Source: Hirsutella rhossiliensis (Eukaryota; Ascomycota; Sordariomycetes; Hypocreales; Ophiocordycipitaceae). From it: a stretch of 64,000 bases of DNA. The stretch spans positions 5,580,001 through 5,644,000 of the forward strand of contig NW_025408670.1 of NCBI RefSeq assembly GCF_020360975.1, read 5' to 3'. The notes below the pieces were generated by a model, which worked only from the letters and a program-made list of their open reading frames with translations, searched no databases and had not been told where the DNA came from. This document shows, piece by piece, positions 49,669-58,044 of this stretch. The translations under genes and the position numbers were made by a program. Position 1 is the stretch's first letter. Each line of letters starts with the position of its first letter.

Positions 49669-50560
49669 GTAAGCGGCCGGTTTTTACTTAAGCGAAATAA
49701 GCTATAGTTTCCGGTCGCTAAGAATTAATAGCTTTCTTAGATACTATTAATAGGTCTCTTAGTTTAAATTAATATTAATAATATTATTATAAAGGAATAT
49801 ATAGGGCTATAGTAAAGGAGTAATAAGGTAAGATATATATAAGTAAGTTAATAAGGAAAAGTTAAGAAAAGAGAGCTTAAAATTAAGCGGGAGGCTAGCT
49901 ATTTTAAGAGCTTATATTAGACCGCTTAACTAGTCTATAGTATTTATTTTAAAGGCATTAAGAAATAGATTTTCGTAAATTTATTTATAAGATTTAAAAT
50001 AATATATATTAGTTAAAGAGTAAAAGGGCCTTATTATCTACCTTAGTACTCGCCTAGTATTATAAGTCGGCTATATTTACCTTTTACTTCTTATTATTTC
50101 TATTATCTAGGTATACTATACTCTAAGCCGCTATTACCTCTTACTATTAAGCCTACTTAAGGTAGCGGCACCTCCCTTTTAATTTAGTAAGCTTAATAGT
50201 ACTTTATATATATATATATATATATAAGACCTTACCTATATTCTATATATATATATATATTAATTTAAAGCTATCGCTAGCGCTATAATAGACCCTCTTT
50301 TCTCTTTCTTTAATGCCCTTATACTATAAGGCGACTTAAACGAAGCCTACGATGCTTATAACCTTATACCTAAGCTAAGTTAAAGCTTAAAAAGCGTAAT
50401 ATTTTAGCATAATAGTAGCTTAAGAAGCTATTAGTAAAGACCCCCCCCCTTAATTTAGTTTTTATACTAATTACTACCTCTAGGACCTCGACGAGCTATT
50501 ACTATAAATCCGCGATCCTAACGTTATTATAGTTATACGCGGCCGGCCCTATAATAATAA
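49669..50560. other. RIP-degraded sequence with TA microsatellite
   Basis: TpA-rich sequence with no recovered protein family. It includes (TA)n tracts at about 50,204-50,226 and 50,243-50,262, a C9 run near 50,443, and a sharp return of normal dinucleotides at about 50,565-50,580. Confidence 0.5.
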
Positions 50561-51841
50561 GCTACCTATGCCGGGTTCCCTCATAGGAATGGCAGCGGCG
50601 GCAGCAGCAGCGGCGGCGGCGGCGGCGATGACAGTAACGGCATCACAACAGCACCTAATTCGAGTCAGGCCAGCTTAAGGCGGCTTAACGCAAGCATTCG
50701 AAGGCGCCGGGGGCACAACGAAATCGACGAACTTAGCTATAGTCCGCGGTCTCTTACAGCGTTATAATAAGGATCGACCGCCCGAGGAAATACAAGGGGA
50801 AGGGGATTAAGAGGAGGACGCGGCAGGAGGGGCGCGCCGCCGGCTTCGTCAGGCGTTAAAGGGATCGTTGAGTGGGATGCAATTGAGGCGCCGCCGCCGC
50901 CGCCCACACAGCCGTAAGGGCCAGAGGAGGAGCCGGATCAATTAACGGGCCGATTATTGCAACTTCGAGCTCAAGGCTCGGAAATGCGTTATTTGAGCGA
51001 ATTGAGAGTGCGTTATGTGGCCTTTATTGCCTCTATGTGTGTGTGCGGGCGGGCGCAGGCGCGGGTGCGGGCATTTGGGCGGTACGGGTACTTGCCAGGC
51101 GCGCGCGGTACAAATGGGCGGGGCGGGCTGGCGTTAGTACGTATCTTAAAAATGGGGCGAATGTACGGATAGCAATACGTATATGTACAGTTAGCAATAC
51201 TCATAGTAATACTTATATAAAATGTGCGGTATCCCCACTTTTAGTCTGCTCGTTACGGTGTAATAGTCAAGGTGTATTCTTGACTAACTGCTGTGGTCCA
51301 TTAGGGCTATCGCGATATCCCGTCCATCTTACAAGCATGAGGCTCAACAAGCACTGGCACCACGCAGTCTTTTAAGTTCTCATTATCTATAACACTACTT
51401 GCGTAGGGTAGGAAGGAAGGACCGGCCCGGACCCGATAGGCGCCTACCTACCTGTACCTGCTTAGGTACCTCATACTGTAGATACGTACCTACTTGAGAG
51501 TAATTACTGGCACACGGACTTACCCTTTTTGCTCCAATGACATAAGCAGTACGCAACTCCACTCCCAACGTCGTCTAAACTCCCTGAATTGTTGGTGCTC
51601 TCCAACGTAGGCAGACTTCGAAACTTCAAAGTGCAAGGCCCGCTGCCCGCCTCGGCCTGCCTTCCTGCATCCTCGCAGTCATCGTCTTGAAATGGGCGGC
51701 CTGAAGGCCCCTCCGTGACCAGACAGCTAGCTACAACAACGCTCAACAGACACGACTCAGCCAGTGAGCAGCGGCGCTATCCGCTCCGCCTTGAGCTTCA
51801 CTTATCATGCTTCTCTGCCATCGGCACTGGACCCTGCGACA
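50561..51841. other. GC-rich border zone and phospholipase upstream region
   Basis: The first 60 bp contain an irregular GGC/AGC triplet repeat (50,590-50,627). One frame through about 50,585-50,770 reads Gly/Ser-rich and then basic (S-L-R-R-L-N-A-S-I-R-R-R-R). It looks like a former coding region but ends in stops and has no recognised family. From about 51,030 there is a G+C-rich, GT-rich stretch. At 51,420-51,500 there are several ACCTACCT/GGTACCT words of the kind common upstream of Sordariomycete genes. No ORF is convincing. The last part should hold the promoter and 5' UTR of the phospholipase gene. Confidence 0.45.
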
Positions 51842-54295
51842 ATGAGACAGATCGGTCGACTCGCCGGCACGTGGGCCAGTCCCAGCGTGGCACTACGCAT
51901 TGCTAAACGCGTCGCCTCCCCTTGGTCCAAACAGCCTCGCCACGGATTCTTCACAAAGACGACCAGGCATGGTCTCAACGATCGCCTTGGCTCAACCTTG
52001 CCGGTAGCTGCTTTTGCCGGCGGGCTTTTTATCTGGTGGCTCTATCCGTCCGACGACTTTGCACAACTCTCCCACCGGAGCAGCAGCAGAAGCTCCTCTG
52101 CTGGTCAAGACCTTCCCGACGATGGCCAGGGCCAACATGCAGTTGACGAGGCGAAACAAGATCAGTCTGCGTGGGCCAATTTTGCCCGCCGCTTTGAATC
52201 CTTGTCTTTGATGACAGACCTTGAGTGGTCCGACTTCTCCGACAAGCTTGTCGGCCTGATTCTTCCCGAATGGTCCAAGCTGGTCCCCGGCTACGTGAGA
52301 AAGCTTCAGCGGGAGCTATCCATGTCGCCAGGCTCCCTTGCCGATGAAATCTGGCAGGAAGCCCACGATCCCCTCATAAACCCTGAGATTCGATACTCCG
52401 CCAACGTGCGAGTGTCGCCCGACCTGTGCGACGAGGAAAAAGAATTCCTCGCCAGGCGGCGGAGGGTTGCGAGGGTGGCCTTGGCAAGGTATCTGGGCCT
52501 GCAAGAAAAGGACATCAATCCCGAAGATGTCCCAACCATTGCCATGTGTGGCTCTGGCGGGGGCCTGCGCGCACTCATTGCCGGCACCGGGTCTTTGCTT
52601 GCCGCCGACGAGGACGGCCTGTTCGACTGCGTGACATATACCTCTGGAGTCAGCGGCTCCTGCTGGCTGCAGGCCCTCTACCTCTCTTCCTTTGCAAGGG
52701 GAAGCATCGGGGCCCTCCTCGACCATCTCAAGTCTCGGGCTTCCACGCACATTGCGTATCCTCCGGTTGCCTTTCGGTCCCTCATCACCTTACCAACGAG
52801 CAAGTACCTCTTGAGCGGCCTGGTCGAGAAGCTCAGAGGAGACGCCAAGGCCGACTTTGGCCTTGTCGACATCTATGGTCTCTTGCTCGGCGCGCGATAT
52901 CTCGTGCCCAAGGGTGAGCTGGGCGTCAACGACCGAGACTTCAAGCTATCGAATCAGCGAAATTACGTCAAGCTCGGGCAGCGGCCACTGCCCATCTATA
53001 CCGCTGTGCGGCACGAGATTCCGGAGCTGGAAGCCACTGTCACCCCAGCAGGCGCCGAGGAGGCAAAAGAAAAGGCCAAGCAAGAAGCCTGGTTTCAGTG
53101 GTACGAAATCACGCCGTACGAGTTCTTTTGCGAAGAGTTCGGCGCCGGCATCCCAACCTGGGCCATGGGCAGAAAGTTCAAGGCCGGCAAAGACGTGCCT
53201 CCTGAACATGGCTTCCACCTGCCGGAAATCAAAATGCCACTCCTAATGGGCATCTTCGGGAGTGCTTTCTGCGCGACCCTCAGCCATTACTACCGAGAGA
53301 TCAGACCGCTCGTCCAGAGCATGTCGGGGTTCGGCACGCTCGACGAAATGGTCTCTGGGAAGAACGAAGACTTGAGCAAGGTTCATCCCATTGACCCCGC
53401 CAGCATCCCCAATTTTGCCTACGACATGCGCGGCATGTTGCCCAAGACGACGCCGAGAAACATTTACGAGAAGGAGTACATCCAGCTGATGGATGCGGGA
53501 ATGTCAAACAACCTCCCCATCTACCCCCTATTGCGGCCGGGCCGAGATGTAGACATCCTCATCGCCTTTGATGCCTCGGCGGACATCAAGACGGACAATT
53601 GGCTGTCTGTCGCGGACGGATACGCTCGTCAGCGCGGTATCAAGGGATGGCCGGTCGGTATCGGATGGCCAAAGCCTGGGAAATCCGTCAAACAAACAAG
53701 AGCAGAGCTTGTCGACGCTCAGGCAAGCTCGACGCGCGATGCGGAGAAGAAGGTGCAGGAAGCCAAGGCCGATCAAGCGGCGCTTCATCGAAATGCCGAT
53801 GGGGATGCCAAGGACGATCCGCCCAGCGATGCGGAGGCCAAGTTCTCGCCAGGAGACACAGAAGCTGGTGATCTGGGCTATTGCACGGTCTGGGTCGGCA
53901 CGACTCAGGAGCGGTCATCTAAGCCGCCGCCGCCGCCCAAGGCAATCACGACTGCCAACTCATGGAAGCTGACGGAGACTTATGCCGGCATCGCTGTCGT
54001 ATATCTCCCCTTTCTGTCCAACGACAAGGTGCCGGATGTTTCACCCGGAACGTCCGAATTCCTCAGCACCTGGAACTTTGTCTACACGCCCGAGCAGATA
54101 GAGGGCGTGGTGCAACTGGCCCGAGCCAACTATGATGAGGGGAGGCAGCAGATCAAATCCACGATCCGTGCCGTCTACGAGCGCAAGAAACAGCTTCGCG
54201 AAAAGGCAGAGCAGCAGCTGCGAGACGAGGCATTCCATAACATAGCGAGCTATCGCGAGGCCGCACTGCTGGGAGAGGGAGACCAATTCAGCTAA
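51842..54295 (+). CDS. cPLA2-like (PLA2c/lysophospholipase domain) phospholipase
   Basis: Single exon, 817 aa from the first in-frame ATG (51,842). The open frame extends upstream only to a GTG at 51,764, which is not a plausible eukaryotic start. The PLA2c-type active site is complete. The oxyanion loop G-S-G-G-G is at about residues 237-241. The nucleophile motif S-G-V-S-G-S is at about 268-273 (Ser271). The catalytic Asp is in D-A-G (Asp551), followed by the conserved N-N-L-P-I-Y-P-L-L. These enzymes hydrolyse the sn-2 (and lyso) ester of glycerophospholipids. The first 50 residues are Arg/Lys-rich and nearly free of acids, and residues 53-69 form a hydrophobic stretch ending W-W-L-Y-P, together resembling a mitochondrial presequence plus membrane anchor. 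The C-terminal part (from about 640) holds a charged low-complexity insert, a run of five Pro, and a final Gln/Arg/Glu-rich helix. It is the relative of Aspergillus PlaA-type cPLA2 proteins. It converges with mL44 208 bp away. Confidence 0.92.
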   Translation: MRQIGRLAGTWASPSVALRIAKRVASPWSKQPRHGFFTKTTRHGLNDRLGSTLPVAAFAGGLFIWWLYPSDDFAQLSHRSSSRSSSAGQDLPDDGQGQHAVDEAKQDQSAWANFARRFESLSLMTDLEWSDFSDKLVGLILPEWSKLVPGYVRKLQRELSMSPGSLADEIWQEAHDPLINPEIRYSANVRVSPDLCDEEKEFLARRRRVARVALARYLGLQEKDINPEDVPTIAMCGSGGGLRALIAGTGSLLAADEDGLFDCVTYTSGVSGSCWLQALYLSSFARGSIGALLDHLKSRASTHIAYPPVAFRSLITLPTSKYLLSGLVEKLRGDAKADFGLVDIYGLLLGARYLVPKGELGVNDRDFKLSNQRNYVKLGQRPLPIYTAVRHEIPELEATVTPAGAEEAKEKAKQEAWFQWYEITPYEFFCEEFGAGIPTWAMGRKFKAGKDVPPEHGFHLPEIKMPLLMGIFGSAFCATLSHYYREIRPLVQSMSGFGTLDEMVSGKNEDLSKVHPIDPASIPNFAYDMRGMLPKTTPRNIYEKEYIQLMDAGMSNNLPIYPLLRPGRDVDILIAFDASADIKTDNWLSVADGYARQRGIKGWPVGIGWPKPGKSVKQTRAELVDAQASSTRDAEKKVQEAKADQAALHRNADGDAKDDPPSDAEAKFSPGDTEAGDLGYCTVWVGTTQERSSKPPPPPKAITTANSWKLTETYAGIAVVYLPFLSNDKVPDVSPGTSEFLSTWNFVYTPEQIEGVVQLARANYDEGRQQIKSTIRAVYERKKQLREKAEQQLRDEAFHNIASYREAALLGEGDQFS

Positions 54296-54503
54296 TGGTC
54301 CCAAACGTCGACCCGAGCTCGTAATATAGGTTAGGCACCTATGGTATATATCGAGCAAGCCGTTTTGAGGGCACTATGCGGTCTCCTCGGGCCCTTTTCT
54401 ATTTTCTGTGGGCAGGACGAATTGTTTGTCCTACTGAGTACTTTAAAATACAGTGATGACTCTGTCGAGCCCCTCACGATTGGCTTCATTGACAGTCCTC
54501 TCT
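54296..54503. terminator. Shared 3' region between two convergent genes
   Basis: The gap is 208 bp between the phospholipase stop and the mL44 stop, so both polyadenylation regions must overlap here or extend into the opposite gene. A possible polyadenylation-like word for the plus strand is the AATATA at 54,323. No further structure is evident. Confidence 0.4.
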
Positions 54504-55640
54504 TCAGATAATTTCTCCAATGTCAATGTGCGGCGCCGTCCAGGGCTCTGCCTCCTCATCCATCGTGTCGCTGGGCACGCGCACCTTGTTGCCGGGACTG
54601 TATAGGTACCACGCCTTCAAAGCGTTCATGGAGGCCTTCCGCCGCGCGATATCTAGGCTCGGGCCGCTGCCTTCTCCCAGCTTCTCGCTACCACTGTAGA
54701 TGCCGACAACGTAGACGGGTGTACGAGACAGTCGACCAGTCTCGCTTTCCAGGCGAGCGAGAGGAGCCTCGAAGCCCTCACGGGCGCAAAGAAGGGCGAG
54801 CTCGCGCGTCGGCAGCTTGAAGGCGAAGAGCGCGGAGGGATCTAGCTGCCGAGACAAGATGTGCGACGCGACGAAGGACTTTGCGGGTTCGCGACCGCAA
54901 TGCGTGTATATGGAGCCAACGACGGCCTGGACGAAGGACGCAGTGGCCTCGCTTTGCAGGCCTTGGTATTCTTCTTCGCCGGAACTAGGCGGGACCCTCT
55001 CTCCAAAGTCGACGTCGAGGACCACTCGGCTGCTGAGGCTCGGGCGATGGTAGTGAGCATTTCGGCGCACGTCCGGGCGAATGTACCCCCACCGCGTGCT
55101 CAGCATGTGTTGGCCATCTGCTTTCCACTGCAGCAGACCGGGATCAACCTCTTGGCCGGGCGCCGCCGCCAACTCCAAACCCCATTGGCGGGCTACCTGT
55201 TGGAGCGATTCGTGGCCGGCGTATGCCCTCAGCGCCTCGTACAGGATGGCCATGGGCAGCCGCGGCCACTTGCAGACAAGGTATTCCAGGACGTGGTAGT
55301 TGACGATTGTGCTTCCTAGGTATGCGAGATTCGAGTTGTTGGCTTCGGCATCGGGGTCGGCGGATGGAGTGATGAGAGCTCGCGCCAGCGTCTGGAGGGG
55401 AATCGTTTTGGAGAGGGCCAATCTGGCGTGTAAGGCGGCCAGCTTGGCAGAGACGTCTGGCCGCTTGTGCGAGGTGGAGGGGCGACCAGGTTTGGCGTCA
55501 GGCTCGAATGCGAGTCGGTCGCCGTTATGCGCCGGGGCTTCTGCGTGCAGACATCGAATCGCGTTGACAAAGGGTTGCCTAGTCGCCGGACAAGCACGAA
55601 GCAGTTGCCCGCTGCATCGCGCTGGCCGTAACCTCTTCAT
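54504..55640 (-). CDS. MRPL3: Mitochondrial large ribosomal subunit protein mL44 (MRPL3)
   Basis: 378 aa, no intron. The start at 55,640 (M-K-R-L-R-P-A-R-C) gives an Arg-rich mitochondrial targeting sequence. The frame is open a further 158 codons upstream, but that extension is low-complexity and runs through the promoter and into the divergent gene, so it is not coding. The middle of the protein carries the degenerate RNase III-like fold: L-A-Y-L-G-S-T-I-V-N-Y-H-V-L-E-Y-L near residues 112-128, then F-V-Q-A-V-V-G-S-I-Y near 235-245. The C-terminus resembles a dsRNA-binding domain (S-P-S-L-D-I-A-R-R-K-A-S-M-N-A-L-K near 325-342). This family (yeast Mrpl3) lacks RNase activity and serves as a structural protein of the mitoribosome next to mL57. 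Its promoter is shared with the small mitochondrial protein gene at 56,004. Confidence 0.9.
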   Translation of the reverse strand: MKRLRPARCSGQLLRACPATRQPFVNAIRCLHAEAPAHNGDRLAFEPDAKPGRPSTSHKRPDVSAKLAALHARLALSKTIPLQTLARALITPSADPDAEANNSNLAYLGSTIVNYHVLEYLVCKWPRLPMAILYEALRAYAGHESLQQVARQWGLELAAAPGQEVDPGLLQWKADGQHMLSTRWGYIRPDVRRNAHYHRPSLSSRVVLDVDFGERVPPSSGEEEYQGLQSEATASFVQAVVGSIYTHCGREPAKSFVASHILSRQLDPSALFAFKLPTRELALLCAREGFEAPLARLESETGRLSRTPVYVVGIYSGSEKLGEGSGPSLDIARRKASMNALKAWYLYSPGNKVRVPSDTMDEEAEPWTAPHIDIGEII

Positions 55641-56003
55641 GGGGCGCGCCGAAATGAATTGTCCTTTGGGCGCAGAGCCCACGCTGGAAGGAAGGAAAGG
55701 CCGCGGAGGAGCAGAGCGCGGGCGAGGCCGTGGCGCTTCTCTGTGGCGGGCCCTTGTTTTGTGGTCGTCGTCTCCTATTGCAGAAAAACTTGAAGCCCCA
55801 AGCAAGTGCTGGCCTGCGAGCGCTGGTTTCCTGGGGGGTGCCAGTTGCGGAACATCCTCGGCCCGTGCGGCGGCGGCGGCTAGTGCGGACCTCAACCGGG
55901 GCAGGGAGAGCTTACAATTATTGTTAACCTGCAGCAAGCACAGCACGACGCTCTCGCGCACTCTTTCAAGCTTCCTCACGCGTCCGACGGCAAGCCGATT
56001 AAG
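55641..56003. promoter_or_regulatory. Bidirectional promoter of two mitochondrial genes
   Basis: 363 bp separate the diverging start codons of mL44 (-) and the small mitochondrial membrane protein (+). The region is GC-rich without a TATA box, as is common for fungal housekeeping promoters. A long frame crosses it on the minus strand but is low in complexity and is rejected as coding. Confidence 0.55.
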
Positions 56004-56469
56004 ATGGTAAGTGAATGCGATGGTCTTTCTAACTGCACGCTCGCTGATTGGCTTTCCAGGGCGGTGGAGGAAAAATCCCGTGAGTACCCGCGCCGGCCCA
56101 TGCTCCTCGATCAAGTCCTCATTGCCTCCCCGTCAAGGTATCCCAAGCACGTGTGGTCGCCGTCCGGCGGTTGGTACGCACAGCCGGCAAACTGGAGGGC
56201 CAACACGCTCATCGCGGGCGTCGTCATGGCCGGAGTCCTGGCCGTCACCTGGAAGTTCAGCGCCGAGCGGGAAACGTGGTCTCGCAAGCCAGAGCCCGGG
56301 GACTGGTTCCCTAGCCGAAAGTACGTCTCTGGCCCCCTTGAATATATATGAGGGGACATTGGGATGATGCGGACGCTGACGGCGCGTGCACAGCTGGTCC
56401 AGGCAGTTGATTGAGTGGGACAAGGAGGATCGGCTGAAGGCGGAGTCGACGAAAGGCGCAAAAGAGTGA
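56004..56469 (+). CDS. Small single-pass mitochondrial protein, likely complex I accessory subunit
   Basis: Four coding exons: 56,004-56,006 (ATG only), 56,060-56,079 (20 nt), 56,138-56,320 and 56,394-56,469. The introns are 53, 58 and 73 bp, all GT..AG. Total 282 nt, giving 93 aa. The protein starts M-G-G-G-G-K-I-P-Y-P-K-H-V-W-S-P-S-G-G-W-Y, then one hydrophobic helix (about residues 34-52, I-A-G-V-V-M-A-G-V-L-A-V), then charged F-S-A-E-R-E and W-F-P-S-R-N-W-S-R-Q-L-I-E. The PYPKHVWSP-GGWYAQP start is strongly conserved in small fungal mitochondrial proteins that I associate with NADH:ubiquinone oxidoreductase accessory subunits. The fold and placement in the membrane are inferred; the exact subunit name is uncertain and no symbol is given. 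The reading-frame continuity across all three introns makes the gene model firm. Confidence 0.82.
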
Positions 56470-58044
56470 CTGCGGAGATTCGCCCGTGTACAAATACTGC
56501 CAGACTCGCAAATCGGGGCTCAACTTTGAGGGGCTTGCAAGCCTGCGCTATCTTTGTCCTGTGCACACGTTGATGATGAGACTCACAATGAGCGACAACA
56601 AGCCGGGGCCAGCGAGATGGTCTCGACACAACGGACGTGATGAGATGTGATGAAGGAACCCGGAAGATTGCCGGTGACTTATTGGGCCTGCCAACTCGTT
56701 TGCCCACGTTGCGAATTGTTCCACTACCGAGTCATCAACACGGCGACCAAAGACGAGGAGTGATGGGCTACAGTTCTCGCAACCAAGCCGCGGCCGTGAT
56801 GACTACCGATAGGTAGCTGGGCTCGGAAGTCTTGCTACACGTGTGCCCGGAGAGACGAGTGTTTGAAACGGCGAATCTGCTTGGTTGTTGCTACGTACTG
56901 ATGATTTGTTGTTGCACGCATGAAAGAAAGCATGCACGCCGGGCGGGCGCATGGATCCACGGCATGTAATTACACAAACATCGGGAGCACACACCAACAG
57001 CAGGCAAGCAGATGTTTTGCAATAATCAAAGGCAGCGGGTCTGCGTAGCCCAAGCAAACCAGGATCCAGGGTGACCAGGGCATAATAAGTGTCTTGCCTG
57101 TGACGCTGGATTCTCTCAGCAGTGGCGGGCTGGAAGGGAAGCTGGGAAGATACTGTAATTACAGTACTGTACGCTGAGGTAGTGCAAGGTACCCACTATT
57201 GCCGGAGGGACCTCTCGGTACTTTGCCGTATCGAGTGTTATTGGAAGCTGATAAGCGGCCCCTGGCGTGTGTGCCCCAAAAAGATGTCCCAGGGACTCGA
57301 CTCGATGCTTCTGCAGCCCGTCCACCCCTTCCCCATATTAGGTCATCTGCAGCACTACGTTCCAGCTGCGAGTGATGCCGCTTCTCGACACCCGATTCAC
57401 CTCCTGGTCAGCACTTCGCCAGCCTTCCCTCGCCTTCGCTGCATCTCCTCACATCTTCGGCCACGCCCAGTTGGTCAGGCAAAGAAAACCGGGGCGCCAG
57501 CCATACGGGACGTGATCGTGGTGCACGAGCGCGTAAGCCTCAGTGAGCCCTCTCGTCTCGGTCGGCGGCAATCGTGCTTCGACGAGGTGCGTGTGCTTGT
57601 TCTACTGTGGCTAGCAATATTCCAACAGCAGCTGCACTCATCCCATCTTCCCATTGAATGACCTGCTGACCTTTCAGCAGCAGCAGCAGCAGCAGCAGTA
57701 GCAGCGACACCTCGTCTTTATCTTTCTTCCCACGCTGCCTTTGCCGCCAACCGACGCCACGTCCACCGCTTCGAGACTGTGACGCTGTTCACGACGCACA
57801 CTGATTCAACCAACACCTCCCTCCACTGTCGACCCTCGCCTTGACCCCTCCTCCTCTCCGTCTGCTTCCCCGGCTGTCGCTGCCGACTCCGCTCGTAGTT
57901 TCCCTCCCCCGTTGGCTGGCACCTACTTCCGAGACCTCCCCCTCAACATCATCCACTCTGGCGTCTCGTGCCTTCCGCCTTGCCGGCCTCGCTATTGGCC
58001 TCGGACTCAGTGCCCTCACAGCCTATCAACGCAGACAAGACCAG
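56470..58044. other. Intergenic region and 5' UTR of the RING gene
   Basis: 1.57 kb without a supportable gene. Frames on both strands start at non-ATG codons or lack family resemblance. The right half becomes pyrimidine-rich (57,720-57,960), typical of a fungal promoter or 5' leader. A perfect (CAG)8 microsatellite at 57,675-57,698 is followed by TAG CAG. The leader may contain an intron, but none is required by the model. Confidence 0.5.
57675..57698 (+). repeat. (CAG)8 microsatellite
   Basis: Eight perfect CAG units, about 350 bp upstream of the RING gene start, in the probable promoter or 5' leader. Likely length-variable between isolates. Confidence 0.95.

Larger units (their letters stand above)
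11051..50560. other. 39.5-kb RIP-mutated heterochromatin-like block
   Basis: The whole block is TpA-rich and almost devoid of CpA and TpG on either strand, while CpG and GpC survive. That is the signature of RIP, which converts CpA to TpA in duplicated DNA. As a result nearly every NTG codon has gone, Gln and Trp codons have become stops, and no reading frame of useful length exists. Translating through the stops still shows transposon proteins, listed separately. Small less-mutated patches occur at about 34,830-35,205 and 43,170-43,680. Such blocks are typical of pericentromeric, centromeric or subtelomeric heterochromatin in Pezizomycotina; which of these applies cannot be told from the sequence. 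Confidence 0.9.

Noticed and set aside
11051..50560. AT-rich block as an inserted mitochondrial genome or plasmid
   Set aside because: The bias is specifically loss of CpA/TpG with CpG kept, and recovered domains are transposon proteins, not mitochondrial genes.
50589..50670. Short ATG frame with an alanine run from the GCG/GCA repeat
   Set aside because: It is a triplet-repeat artefact that stops within 30 codons.
51764..51841. 26-codon N-terminal extension of the phospholipase
   Set aside because: It begins with GTG, not ATG. The first in-frame ATG is at 51,842.
55300..56010. 236-codon plus-strand frame antisense to mL44
   Set aside because: Mirror of a GC-rich real gene; no family, Ala/Arg/Ser-biased.
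55641..56114. 158-codon N-terminal extension of mL44
   Set aside because: Low-complexity, overlaps the divergent gene, and the ATG at 55,640 gives a normal targeting sequence and family length.
57122..57661. 179-codon plus-strand frame upstream of the RING gene
   Set aside because: GTG start, no family, lies in probable promoter or 5' leader.
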